Shown: positions 27,795 to 35,885 of the stretch, one piece after another | Layout of the letters: every line of letters begins with the position of its first letter | How positions within the stretch are numbered: the first letter of the stretch is position 1 | NCBI RefSeq assembly: GCF_003350535.1 | Contig: NZ_QQBB01000014.1 | Span: 22,060-86,059 of the forward strand | Origin: Microvirga subterranea | Lineage (GTDB): Bacteria; Pseudomonadota; Alphaproteobacteria; Rhizobiales; Beijerinckiaceae | Reading direction: 5' to 3' | Length of the DNA: 64,000 nt | Program-made: the position numbers and the translations under genes | The notes under the pieces: model-generated | What the model was told of the DNA's origin: nothing | The model's database searches: none | Seen by the model: the letters and a program-made list of their open reading frames with translations, nothing else

Positions 27795-28955
27795 TCAGGG
27801 TCGTTGGGGCTGCCCGGCAGAGCGGGTTGCCTCTCCGCTCTGTCCAAGCTCGATGCGCCACAGCTGCGTCTCAAGACGTGGGCCGCTCTCGGGCTTGAAC
27901 CAGCTCATGTCCTGGATGCGGGAGCTGGTGACGTAGATTGTCCCGTCGGGCCCCTCCGAGAATGTATCGGGCCAGCGCAGCCGCTTGTCCTGGACTAGGG
28001 TGGTGATGCGATCCCCGTCGCGGACCTTCACAGCATCCTGCTCGATCGCGCTCAGGTAAAGCCGCCCGCGCCCGTCGATCCAAAGACCGTCCGTCGGCTC
28101 GGTTTCGCCGGCACGCTCCACCCGAGCTTCGAGGTCCTTCTCGGACAGACGTGGGTTCTCCAAGGCATCCGTCGCGATGCGATAGAGCGTCCGGCCGGTC
28201 AGGGCTTTCCAATAGAGCGAGCGACCATCGGGAGAGAGAGCGATGCTGTCGGCGGCAAATTCGACCCCGCGCCCGTCGGGCCGGCGCAACTCCTGCCCGT
28301 CCGTCTTCACCACCACGTCCTTTTCCGGCTGGGTGCTCGGGTGGCCGTCAAGGACGCGTCGAGCCTTGCCGTTCTGCAGATCCACAACAACGAGCGCGCC
28401 CTTGGCCCCGGCATCGGTCAGATAGGCATGACGCCCATCCGGCGAAAACCGCACATCGTTCAGGTAGCTGCCCTGCGGCGCGACCGTTTCGTCAAAGCGG
28501 ATCACCTGCCCAACCTTGTTCGACTTCAGGTCGATTCTGACGAGCTTGGGCCCACCCTGCACAACGGCTGCTGTGGCTGGCGCGGCCGGATCGACGACCC
28601 AGAGATTGCCGTGAGCATCGGCCACGACGCTCTGGACGCACACGAAGTGATCCCCGGCTGACATCTGGTTCTTCTTGGCATTGCGCCATGAATTCCACTC
28701 GTCATCCGGGTAAGCTTTGATCCGACCGTCGCGCGTCACCTCGGCCACCGAGACCGGTGCATCTTCCGTCCACCGCGGGAAGTTGACGAAGATGCGCCCA
28801 TCCTTCGAAACCGTCACTCCGGTCACCTGGTGTTCAAAGCTGGCGACCTGCTGCAGTTGCGCCGGACCCTGAGATGGGGCGGCACTCTGCTGTGCCATGG
28901 ATGTGGTGGCCAGGAGCGTTCCGAAAAGCAGGGTCGCTGGTGTGAGCCTGAGCAT
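27795..28955 (-). CDS. Secreted MRJP/yellow-like six-bladed beta-propeller protein
   Basis: 386 residues from the ATG at 28955, which has ggaggcgacc directly upstream; an ATG 12 bases earlier overlaps that ribosome site. Signal peptide LTPATLLFGTLLATTSMAQQ. The body repeats propeller motifs: VTVSKDGRIFVNFPRW, SVVADAHGNLWVVDPA, DVRFSPDGRHAYLTDAG, SIALSPDGRSLYW, TDGLWIDGRGRLYLS, matching the major royal jelly protein/yellow family (related to SMP-30 and dopachrome-type enzymes). Bacterial members are periplasmic with unknown substrate. It sits 30 bp upstream of the channel-like gene, same strand. Confidence 0.85.
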   Translation of the reverse strand: MLRLTPATLLFGTLLATTSMAQQSAAPSQGPAQLQQVASFEHQVTGVTVSKDGRIFVNFPRWTEDAPVSVAEVTRDGRIKAYPDDEWNSWRNAKKNQMSAGDHFVCVQSVVADAHGNLWVVDPAAPATAAVVQGGPKLVRIDLKSNKVGQVIRFDETVAPQGSYLNDVRFSPDGRHAYLTDAGAKGALVVVDLQNGKARRVLDGHPSTQPEKDVVVKTDGQELRRPDGRGVEFAADSIALSPDGRSLYWKALTGRTLYRIATDALENPRLSEKDLEARVERAGETEPTDGLWIDGRGRLYLSAIEQDAVKVRDGDRITTLVQDKRLRWPDTFSEGPDGTIYVTSSRIQDMSWFKPESGPRLETQLWRIELGQSGEATRSAGQPQRP

Positions 28956-29047
28956 GGTCGCCTCCATCGCGGGGCAGTGATCGTGTGGGATGCGGCTGCC
29001 CCCTCACAGCGTGAACGGCGCTCGAACGCATCCGAATGATCGCTTGT

Positions 29048-29647
29048 TCAGTGAGGACGTGCCCTCTCTTGCGGGGCACGATCGGACACCGCCGCGAGGG
29101 TTGGTGCGGCCCGCATGTCCGGGGGCACCTGGAAGTCCCTGGCGGCGCCTCGCGCCGCCTGGACCCCCTGCGGGAAGCCGGTCCGATCCCTGTAGGAGCG
29201 TGGCCGTCCCCGGGGGCGGCTGTGGCGGGCCGTGACCGCCTGTGCACCAACGATGTCCAGCAGCGTCACCCCTAGCACCGCCGCAAGAGCAATCCCGACA
29301 TTGTCGCGCTTCGGATTGTCATGCCGCATGGCCGTCATCAGGGTGGCGATGTCGAGCCCGTCTCCGGCCACCCGGCTCCACAATCCGACGTGCTTGTCGG
29401 GCGAGAGCGAGACGATGCCGTGCCCGAGTTCGCGGACGCCATAGGCCCGCACGAGGGCTTCCTTGCCTTCCATGCCGAGCGCCCGGGTGAAGCGCTCCGG
29501 CGCGACCAGCTCCGCTATGCCTAGGCCGATGCTGAACCAACCTAACGCTTTGGCCAGGCGGTCGGCCGCGCCCAGCGAGCTGGGACCGGAGTGGAGGACC
29601 TTCGGGTCGCCCTTGGACCGGGCGATGTTCGAGATGTAATATGCCAT
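29048..29647 (-). CDS. Small membrane protein associated with cyclase/dehydrase-type genes
   Basis: 199 residues from ATG 29647 behind ggagag. Two or three hydrophobic segments are visible (LGWFSIGLGIAELVA, GVRELGHGIVSL region, VGIALAAVLGVTLLDIVGAQAV). The N-terminus MAYYISNIARSKGDP and the R-rich tail SRPRGRPRSYRDRTGFPQG resemble proteins often annotated as 'cyclase dehydrase' in Methylobacteriaceae, but no SRPBCC domain is present here. It lies 18 bp downstream of a zinc alcohol dehydrogenase and is probably co-transcribed. Function unknown. Confidence 0.65.
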   Translation of the reverse strand: MAYYISNIARSKGDPKVLHSGPSSLGAADRLAKALGWFSIGLGIAELVAPERFTRALGMEGKEALVRAYGVRELGHGIVSLSPDKHVGLWSRVAGDGLDIATLMTAMRHDNPKRDNVGIALAAVLGVTLLDIVGAQAVTARHSRPRGRPRSYRDRTGFPQGVQAARGAARDFQVPPDMRAAPTLAAVSDRAPQERARPH

Positions 29648-29665
29648 GTCTTCTCTCTCCGGTCT

Positions 29666-30841
29666 TTAGGGCTTCAGGACGACCTTGATGCAGCTGTCCT
29701 GCTTGTCGCGGAACACCTTGTACATCTCTGGTCCCTCATCGAGGCTGACCGTGTGGGTGATGACAAACGACGGATCGATCTGCCCCTCCTCGATGCGGCG
29801 CAGAAGGTCATCGGTCCAACGGTTGACGTGCGTCTGGCCCGTCCGGATGGTCAGCCCCTTGTTCATCAGCTGACCCATCGGGATCTTGTCGACCAATCCG
29901 CCATAGACACCGGGGATCGAAATCACCCCGGCCGGGCGGCAGACGTAGATCATCTCGCGCAGCACGTGCGGCCGGTCGCTTTCGGCTCCCAGCATCTGCT
30001 TGGCGCGGTCGTAGACCGTATCCGGCATGGAGGGCGAGACATGGGCTTCCATCCCGATGGCGTCGATGCACTTCTCCGGCCCCTCGCCGCCGGTGAGCTC
30101 GTTCAGACGCTCGACCACGCTCTCCTCGTCGAAGTTGATGGTGATGGCGCCGCCGGCTTGCGCCATTTCCAGGCGCTCCGGCAAATGATCGATAGCGATC
30201 ACCTGCTTGGCGCCGAGGAGCACGGCGCTGCGGATCGCCATCTGGCCGACGGGACCGCAGCCCCAGATCGCCACTGTATCCGTCGGTTGGATGTCGCACT
30301 GGACAGCCGCCTGCCAGCCGGTCGGGAAGATGTCGCCGAGGAAGAGAACCTTCTCGTCCGGGATCCCATCCGGCACTTTGATGTGCGTCGCATCGGCAAA
30401 GGGAACACGGAGATATTCGGCCTGCCCGCCAGGATAGCCGCCGGTCAGATGTGTGTAGCCGAACAGGCCTGCAGTCGCGTGGCCGAACACCTTGTCGGCA
30501 AGATCCTTCTTGCGGTTGCTCCGCTGACAGACAGAGAAGTTGCCGCGCTTGCACTGATCGCATTCGCCGCAGATGATCGTGAAGGGGACAACGACGCGGT
30601 CACCCTTCTTGAGCTTGCCCCTCGCTTCGGGCCCGACCTCGACGACCTCTCCCATCATCTCGTGCCCCATGACGTCGCCGGGCAGCATGGCTGGAATGAA
30701 ATTATGGAACAGATGAAGATCCGAGCCGCAGATGGCGCAGCTCGTCACCTTGACGATGGCGTCGCGCGGCTGCTCGATCTCAGGGTCTGTGACGGTATCG
30801 CAGCGAATATCTTCCTTGCCATGCCAAACGAGGGCTCGCAT
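29666..30841 (-). CDS. Zinc-dependent alcohol dehydrogenase (formaldehyde-dehydrogenase-like MDR)
   Basis: 391 residues from ATG 30841, with aggagg six bases upstream; the longer frame to 31033 is not supported. Medium-chain dehydrogenase features: catalytic zinc ligands in [10 protein letters not shown] and GHEMMGEV, structural-zinc cysteines in [15 protein letters not shown], and the NAD-binding GCGPVGQMA. The AIGMEAH block and long insert are typical of the glutathione-independent formaldehyde dehydrogenase-like subgroup. It likely oxidises an alcohol or aldehyde with NAD+. A paralogue lies at 34469-35638 in the opposite direction. Confidence 0.92.
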   Translation of the reverse strand: MRALVWHGKEDIRCDTVTDPEIEQPRDAIVKVTSCAICGSDLHLFHNFIPAMLPGDVMGHEMMGEVVEVGPEARGKLKKGDRVVVPFTIICGECDQCKRGNFSVCQRSNRKKDLADKVFGHATAGLFGYTHLTGGYPGGQAEYLRVPFADATHIKVPDGIPDEKVLFLGDIFPTGWQAAVQCDIQPTDTVAIWGCGPVGQMAIRSAVLLGAKQVIAIDHLPERLEMAQAGGAITINFDEESVVERLNELTGGEGPEKCIDAIGMEAHVSPSMPDTVYDRAKQMLGAESDRPHVLREMIYVCRPAGVISIPGVYGGLVDKIPMGQLMNKGLTIRTGQTHVNRWTDDLLRRIEEGQIDPSFVITHTVSLDEGPEMYKVFRDKQDSCIKVVLKP

Positions 30842-31087
30842 GCCTTCCTCCTCCTCTTGTCCAACGAAGATGCAGAGGCTTCCGCTTCCGCAACTCGTGA
30901 CAGAACGGGGCAGATCTCTGCGGGGGTGGTCGTTAGGGCTCGTGGCCTTTTGAACGTCTGCGCTAAGGGGAAGTGCTGCGGATGATCCCTGAGGGACATT
31001 CCGCTCTGCTTTGATGCAGCGCGGTTCTCCCACTCTGCCGAACTACAGCGAGAACAGCAACTTGAGCGGGACATTCCTGCCAGACGA

Positions 31088-33367
31088 TTAGGTTGCGGGC
31101 TTGTCTGACCCCTGAGGCACCTTCGGCCCTGGGCTGGGCGACTCGAACCCCGCGGAGGTTGCGACCAGCACGGCTTGTGACAGGGTCTGCACGCCAAGCC
31201 GCTGCATGACGTGGGCCCGATGGGTCTCTACCGTCCGAGGGCTGAGGCCGATGTCCCGTCCAATTTCCTTGTTGGTCTTGCCGGCCAACAAGCCTGCCAG
31301 GACCTCGCGCTCGCGTTCCGACATTTCGGCAATCCGACGCCGCCCCCGCTCTGCCTCGTTCTGCTCATCCTCCTCATGGGTGCTGGCGAGGGCCGACGCC
31401 ACTGCGGCCAGAAGCTGGTCCGAGCCATACGGGACCGGCAGGAAGTCCACGGCTCCAGCTTTCATCACCTGCACCCCAAAGGTCACGTCACCTTTGGCGT
31501 CGCCCAGAACAATCACCGGCAGGCCGATGCGCCGGGCCTTGAGCTCCCTCGGAATGACCAGACCACCAGCGCCGAACCGGCAAATGTCGAGAACGACGCA
31601 CCCGGCCGCGAGAGCCGGGGCCGCCTCCAGGAAGGACTTGCCGGACGAAAAGACCCTGACCCTGTAGCCGGCGTCGCGAAGGAAACGGGAGAGAGCTTGG
31701 TGGGTGGCCTCTTCGCCATCGACCACATACACGAAACGCCCATCTTGTCGGGTGATGTCCTGGGCAATGCCGCCGGCTCGGCGGATCTGACCCTGCGCGT
31801 CGCGAATGGGGAAGAAGGTGTTGCGGATCCACCGCACGACCCCATCCTGCCGGATGATGCGAAACTCCTCGGTGCTGATTTCACCCAGTCTGACGCGTTC
31901 GAGCGCGCCTCGCGCGCGTTCGCGATCATCCGGATGGAGGAAGCGGCTCCAACGGCTGGGATCGCCGAGCACCTCCCCCCGCGGCTCGCCCCAAATGGAT
32001 TCGAAAGCAGGACTCAGGTATTCGAGGTTCATCGTCTCGAAGTTCAGGATCCAAAGGGTGCTGCTGGAGTGCTCGGCGAACTGTCGGAAGCGCTCCTCGC
32101 TCTCACGCAGGGATGCCTCGGCCTGCTTGCGTTCCGTGATGTCCAAGGCGGCTCCCATGAACGCCACGGGATGGCCATCCTCGAAGGTGGTCTGGCCCTG
32201 GGTGGAAACCCAGCGCTCGACCCCATCCTCGATCCCAATGACGCGGTATTCAATAGCGTAGAGACCAGGACCGGCAGGATCGCTGCACTGGGCGATCACG
32301 GCCTCGACGCGCGGGCGATCCTCGGGATGCACGCCGGACAGAAACACCGCCTCGTCGACAGGAGCATCAGGCGGCAGCCCCCACATCGCCTTGAGCCGGG
32401 CGTCCCAGTCCAGGGCTCCCGTGACCGGATTCCAGGTGTATGCCGACAGACCGACGAGGTCGATGGCAGCCTGGAGCCGCGCTTCGCTTTCGCGCAACGC
32501 CTGCTCCGTCCGCTTCTCCCGCTCGACGACCTGCACCACGAAGACTGCGCCCAGACCCTCCTGAGCGGTGTTGCGGAACGGCGCAGCGCTCACCCGCGTC
32601 CAGATCTCCTGGCCATCGGGGAGTGTGACGAGGAAGTCGACGCCTGGAACAACCGTTTCACCTCGCAGCGCTCGCGCGCTCGGATAGTCGGAGCGGCTGA
32701 GACGCTGGCCATCCGGGGTGTAGCTCCGCCAGCGCTCGCCTTGCATGGGATCTCTGGAGGGGATTTTCTCAAGGGCGTACTGCTGGAGGATCTGGTTGCT
32801 CAGGACGATGTTCCCCTCCGGGTCGACGAGGCCGACACCAACCGGCAATTGCTCCAGAATGGCTGCAAGCTTGTTTTCGCTTTCGCGCAGGGCTGCCTCA
32901 GCCTGGACGCGCTCGGTGGTCTCGTGGATCGTGCACAGCACCCCGCCGACCCCCCCGGTTTCGTCACGGATGGGGCTGTAAGAGAAGGAGAACCAGGTCT
33001 GCTCGGGGTAGCCTCTGCGCATAAGCGTCAGCGGCAGGTCGTCGAAGTAACTGGCCTCCCCTCGCATGGCCCGCTCGGTGATCGGACCGATGGTGTCCCA
33101 CACCTCCGACCAGACCTCAGGGAACGGCCGCCCGAGGCCGTTCGGTTTGTCGCCCATGATCGGAATGTAGGCATCGTTGTAGAAGCTCGTCAGTTCCGGT
33201 CCCCAAGCCAAGTAGGTGGGGAAGGCGGAGCTCAGCATGATGCTTAAGGCGGTGCGGAGTGACTGCGGCCAAGTCTCGGCGGGCCCGAGGGGCGTAGCAG
33301 CCCAGTCATGGGTTCGCATGCGTTCACCCATGCTGCCGCCGTCGGGAAAAGCTTCCGCCGTGCTCAT
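31088..33367 (-). CDS. PAS-PAS-PAS-PAS / receiver-like / LuxR-type fusion regulator
   Basis: 759 residues, ATG 33367 behind aaggag. About four PAS/PAC modules occupy residues 20-545 (ITERKQAEASLRESEERF linkers between them), followed by a FixJ-like receiver (about 545-660) and a LuxR/FixJ helix-turn-helix, SEREREVLAGLLAGKTNKEIG with SPRTVETHRAHVMQRLGV (about 680-735). No histidine-kinase domain is present. The receiver keeps the phospho-site-like VVLDI (Asp near 591), but the acidic pair reads VDGEE rather than DDD and the conserved Lys is Val in DFLPVPY. It may act as a one-component sensor. It is encoded 246 bp upstream of the dehydrogenase operon. Confidence 0.88.
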   Translation of the reverse strand: MSTAEAFPDGGSMGERMRTHDWAATPLGPAETWPQSLRTALSIMLSSAFPTYLAWGPELTSFYNDAYIPIMGDKPNGLGRPFPEVWSEVWDTIGPITERAMRGEASYFDDLPLTLMRRGYPEQTWFSFSYSPIRDETGGVGGVLCTIHETTERVQAEAALRESENKLAAILEQLPVGVGLVDPEGNIVLSNQILQQYALEKIPSRDPMQGERWRSYTPDGQRLSRSDYPSARALRGETVVPGVDFLVTLPDGQEIWTRVSAAPFRNTAQEGLGAVFVVQVVEREKRTEQALRESEARLQAAIDLVGLSAYTWNPVTGALDWDARLKAMWGLPPDAPVDEAVFLSGVHPEDRPRVEAVIAQCSDPAGPGLYAIEYRVIGIEDGVERWVSTQGQTTFEDGHPVAFMGAALDITERKQAEASLRESEERFRQFAEHSSSTLWILNFETMNLEYLSPAFESIWGEPRGEVLGDPSRWSRFLHPDDRERARGALERVRLGEISTEEFRIIRQDGVVRWIRNTFFPIRDAQGQIRRAGGIAQDITRQDGRFVYVVDGEEATHQALSRFLRDAGYRVRVFSSGKSFLEAAPALAAGCVVLDICRFGAGGLVIPRELKARRIGLPVIVLGDAKGDVTFGVQVMKAGAVDFLPVPYGSDQLLAAVASALASTHEEDEQNEAERGRRRIAEMSEREREVLAGLLAGKTNKEIGRDIGLSPRTVETHRAHVMQRLGVQTLSQAVLVATSAGFESPSPGPKVPQGSDKPAT

Positions 33368-33710
33368 TTCATTCTCCTTAGAAACCCATCATGAGCGGCC
33401 TTCCGACAAATCTTTACGGTTGTGAGGGCGGCTTGCCAAAAGCAACTACGGCTACGCGTCTACCTTGGCCAATCCTGCCGCACCTGACCGCATTGGCTGC
33501 TCTCTGATGTAAGTGTCGGCTGATGGAGGCCAGCCCACACTGGTTGGTTCACAGGCACGTATCTTCCCTCAGGAATCGCCCGGTAGGCGTATAGGTCCTT
33601 ACGATTGTTACCCTCCACGAGTTCCGCGGAACGACGATCGTTAGCGTCAGCCCATCCGATCTCATCAGGTGGGGCGCTAACGAAGTCACTCAACGCCACT
33701 GAGGTGTGCC
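33368..33710. other. Intergenic region between divergent genes
   Basis: 343 bp separating the leftward PAS-LuxR gene and the rightward SRPBCC gene. It must hold both promoters. A leftward frame of 109 codons crosses it but has no coding character. No clear operator seen. Confidence 0.3.
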
Positions 33711-34454
33711 ATGACGGACCAACACGATGAACGGCCTCGACGGGTCCGCAACGATAGTCCGGCTCGCCCTCGAGCAACGGGAGCCGCACGGTCCTGGCCG
33801 GGTCAACAGCAAGGGCGACAGGATGCTCGCGGGCACCGATCTAGCCTTGGCATAGTTGGCCTTGCCCTCGCGGCCGCTGCCGGCGTGGCCGCCATTGGTC
33901 TGATCGACACCCAAGTGCGCGATACCGGGCGCCGAACCAAAACAGGTCTGAACCGGCGATCGGCTTCTGACCACGAGCCGGAGGTCGAGCGCTCGATTAC
34001 GATCGAGGACGTTCCCGCAGATGAACTCTACCGTCGCTGGCGCGATCCGGAAACCATGAGGCGGATCATGGCGCCCTTTGCCGATGTCCAGTCCACGGGT
34101 GACGGGCAGACACGCTGGAATGCCGGTCCCAATCTGGGCTCCTGGGACATGCGCTTGACCGATGACCAGCCGGGCGAGTCCTTGCGCTGGGAGGCACAAG
34201 GCGGAGGCGCTCTGATCCGGGAAACGTCCGTGCGCTTCCGTCCCGCTGCGGGCAACCGCGGCACGGTGGTGGTCCTGCGCGCCAGCCTCGATCCGCCCGG
34301 TGGCATGCTCGGCCGGATTGCCACCCAGATGCTGGGCAATACGGTACCGGCGGCGCTTGCGAGCAAGTCGCTGCACTACTTCAAGGCCCTCGTCCAGACC
34401 GGCGAGATCCCGACCACCGAGCGCCAGCCGGCAGCTCGGCCCGACCCGCGCTGA
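33711..34454 (+). CDS. Membrane-anchored SRPBCC (polyketide cyclase/dehydrase-like) protein
   Basis: 247 residues with gagg six bases before ATG 33711. An Arg-rich hydrophilic N-terminus (about 45 residues) precedes one hydrophobic segment, LGIVGLALAAAAGVAAIGLI. From about residue 88 (EVERSITIEDVPADELYRRWRDPETMRRIMAPFADV) the sequence follows the START/Bet v1-like SRPBCC fold, through SLRWEAQGGGALIRETSVRF to a C-terminal long helix. Such folds bind hydrophobic ligands. It lies 14 bp upstream of a zinc dehydrogenase, so they are co-transcribed. Confidence 0.78.
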   Translation: MTDQHDERPRRVRNDSPARPRATGAARSWPGQQQGRQDARGHRSSLGIVGLALAAAAGVAAIGLIDTQVRDTGRRTKTGLNRRSASDHEPEVERSITIEDVPADELYRRWRDPETMRRIMAPFADVQSTGDGQTRWNAGPNLGSWDMRLTDDQPGESLRWEAQGGGALIRETSVRFRPAAGNRGTVVVLRASLDPPGGMLGRIATQMLGNTVPAALASKSLHYFKALVQTGEIPTTERQPAARPDPR

Positions 34455-34468
34455 CGAGGAGGCTTCTC

Positions 34469-35638
34469 ATGCGTGCGCTCATTTGGAACGGCGTCAATGA
34501 TCTACGTGTCGAGACCGTCAAGGATCCCGAGATCGTCAATCCGCATGACTGCATCCTGCGGGTCACGATGTCGACCACCTGCGGCTCGGACCTGCACTTC
34601 ATCGACGGCTACATCCCGACCATGAAGGCCGGCGACGTGATCGGTCACGAGTTCATGGGCGTGGTCGAGGACGTCGGGCCTGAGGTGAAGAAGGTCAAGA
34701 AGGGGGATCGGGTTGTGGTGCCGTCCTTCATCACTTGCGGCCAGTGCTGGTACTGCAAGAACAAACTTTATTCGCTGTGCGACAACACCCATCCCAAGCC
34801 CGAGTTGCAGGAGCCCATCCTCGGCTATCCGACAGCCGGCATCTACGGCTATACCCACGCGTTCGGCGGCTATGCCGGAGCCCACGCCCAGTATGTGCGC
34901 GTGCCATTTGCCGACAACGATTGCTTCAAGGTGCCGGATGGTCTGCCGGACGAGCAGGTGCTGTTTCTCTCCGATGCTGCCCCGACCGGCTACATGGGGG
35001 CGGATTTCTGCAACATTCAGCCCGGCGACGTGGTGGCCGTGTGGGGCTGCGGCGGCGTCGGCCTGATGGCCCAGAAGAGCGCCTTCCTGATGGGGGCTGA
35101 GCGGGTGATTGGGATCGACCGCTTGCCTGAGCGGCTGCGGATGGCCCGCGAGCATGTCGGCTCCGAGACTATCAACTACGAGGAGGTCGACAGCGTCCTG
35201 GAGGTACTCAAGGAAATGACAGGCGGCCGGGGCCCTGACGCCTGCATCGATGCGGTCGGCATGGAGGCGCACGGCACCGGTCTACAATACGCCTACGATC
35301 GCGCCAAGCAGCTCATGTACATGCACACAGATCGCGGCCAAGCACTACGCGAGGCAATCCTGGCCTGCCGCAAAGGGGGAACACTTTCGATCCTGGGCGT
35401 CTACGGCGTGATGGACAAGTTTCCAATTGGGGCGATCATGAACAAGGGCCTGACGGTGCGCACGGCTCAGCAGCATGGGCAGGCCTACATGGACCGCCTG
35501 CTCGACCATGCCCAGAAGGGAGAGCTGAACCCATCGTTCCTGGCGACGCATCGTTTCTCGCTCGAAGATGCACCGCGTGGCTACGCCATGTTCAAGCATA
35601 AGGACGACGGTTGCGTCCGCTCTGTTTTCATTCCCTAA
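34469..35638 (+). CDS. Zinc-dependent alcohol dehydrogenase (formaldehyde-dehydrogenase-like), paralogue
   Basis: 389 residues, gaggagg six bases before ATG 34469. Same architecture as the enzyme at 29666-30841: TTCGSDLHF and GHEFMGVVEDVG (catalytic zinc), CGQCWYCKNKLYSLC (structural zinc; four cysteines), GCGGVGLMAQ (NAD site) and DAVGMEAHG. The N-termini of the two proteins are nearly superimposable (MRALIWNG versus MRALVWHG). It probably oxidises an alcohol or aldehyde with NAD+; substrate specificity unknown. Confidence 0.92.
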   Translation: MRALIWNGVNDLRVETVKDPEIVNPHDCILRVTMSTTCGSDLHFIDGYIPTMKAGDVIGHEFMGVVEDVGPEVKKVKKGDRVVVPSFITCGQCWYCKNKLYSLCDNTHPKPELQEPILGYPTAGIYGYTHAFGGYAGAHAQYVRVPFADNDCFKVPDGLPDEQVLFLSDAAPTGYMGADFCNIQPGDVVAVWGCGGVGLMAQKSAFLMGAERVIGIDRLPERLRMAREHVGSETINYEEVDSVLEVLKEMTGGRGPDACIDAVGMEAHGTGLQYAYDRAKQLMYMHTDRGQALREAILACRKGGTLSILGVYGVMDKFPIGAIMNKGLTVRTAQQHGQAYMDRLLDHAQKGELNPSFLATHRFSLEDAPRGYAMFKHKDDGCVRSVFIP

Positions 35639-35640
35639 AA

Positions 35641-35676
35641 CCAGAGCGATCCCCATAACAATATTCAGGGCTCTGG
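35641..35676 (+). terminator. Possible terminator hairpin
   Basis: CCAGAGC (35641-35647) and GCTCTGG (35670-35676) form a 7-bp stem 2 bp after the dehydrogenase stop. The loop is long (22 bases) and no T-run follows, so efficient intrinsic termination is doubtful. Confidence 0.3.
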
Positions 35677-35885
35677 AGTAATCGGGAATACAGGATGCAT
35701 GCTCCCGACCTTGTCAGGGGCCTTGAGTACGCGGTGGACGAACTTCCACTGGGCGCCAGGACTGAGCAAGGCGGCGGGCTGTGTGCCGCGGTCGCCGCCT
35801 CATACGGAGATTGTAACTGCCCACTTGGAAACACATCACGCTCTGGGTGGGCGTTTGTCCAAGGCGCCTGATAGCTTGAAGTGCA

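Noticed and set aside
29048..29647. SRPBCC domain protein
   Set aside because: Although it resembles proteins annotated as cyclase/dehydrase, the Bet v1-like region is absent; only membrane segments and an Arg-rich tail are present.
31211..33247. A 678-codon open frame antisense to the PAS-LuxR gene
   Set aside because: Its product has no domain text and mirrors the codon structure of the sense gene; long antisense frames are common at this GC content.
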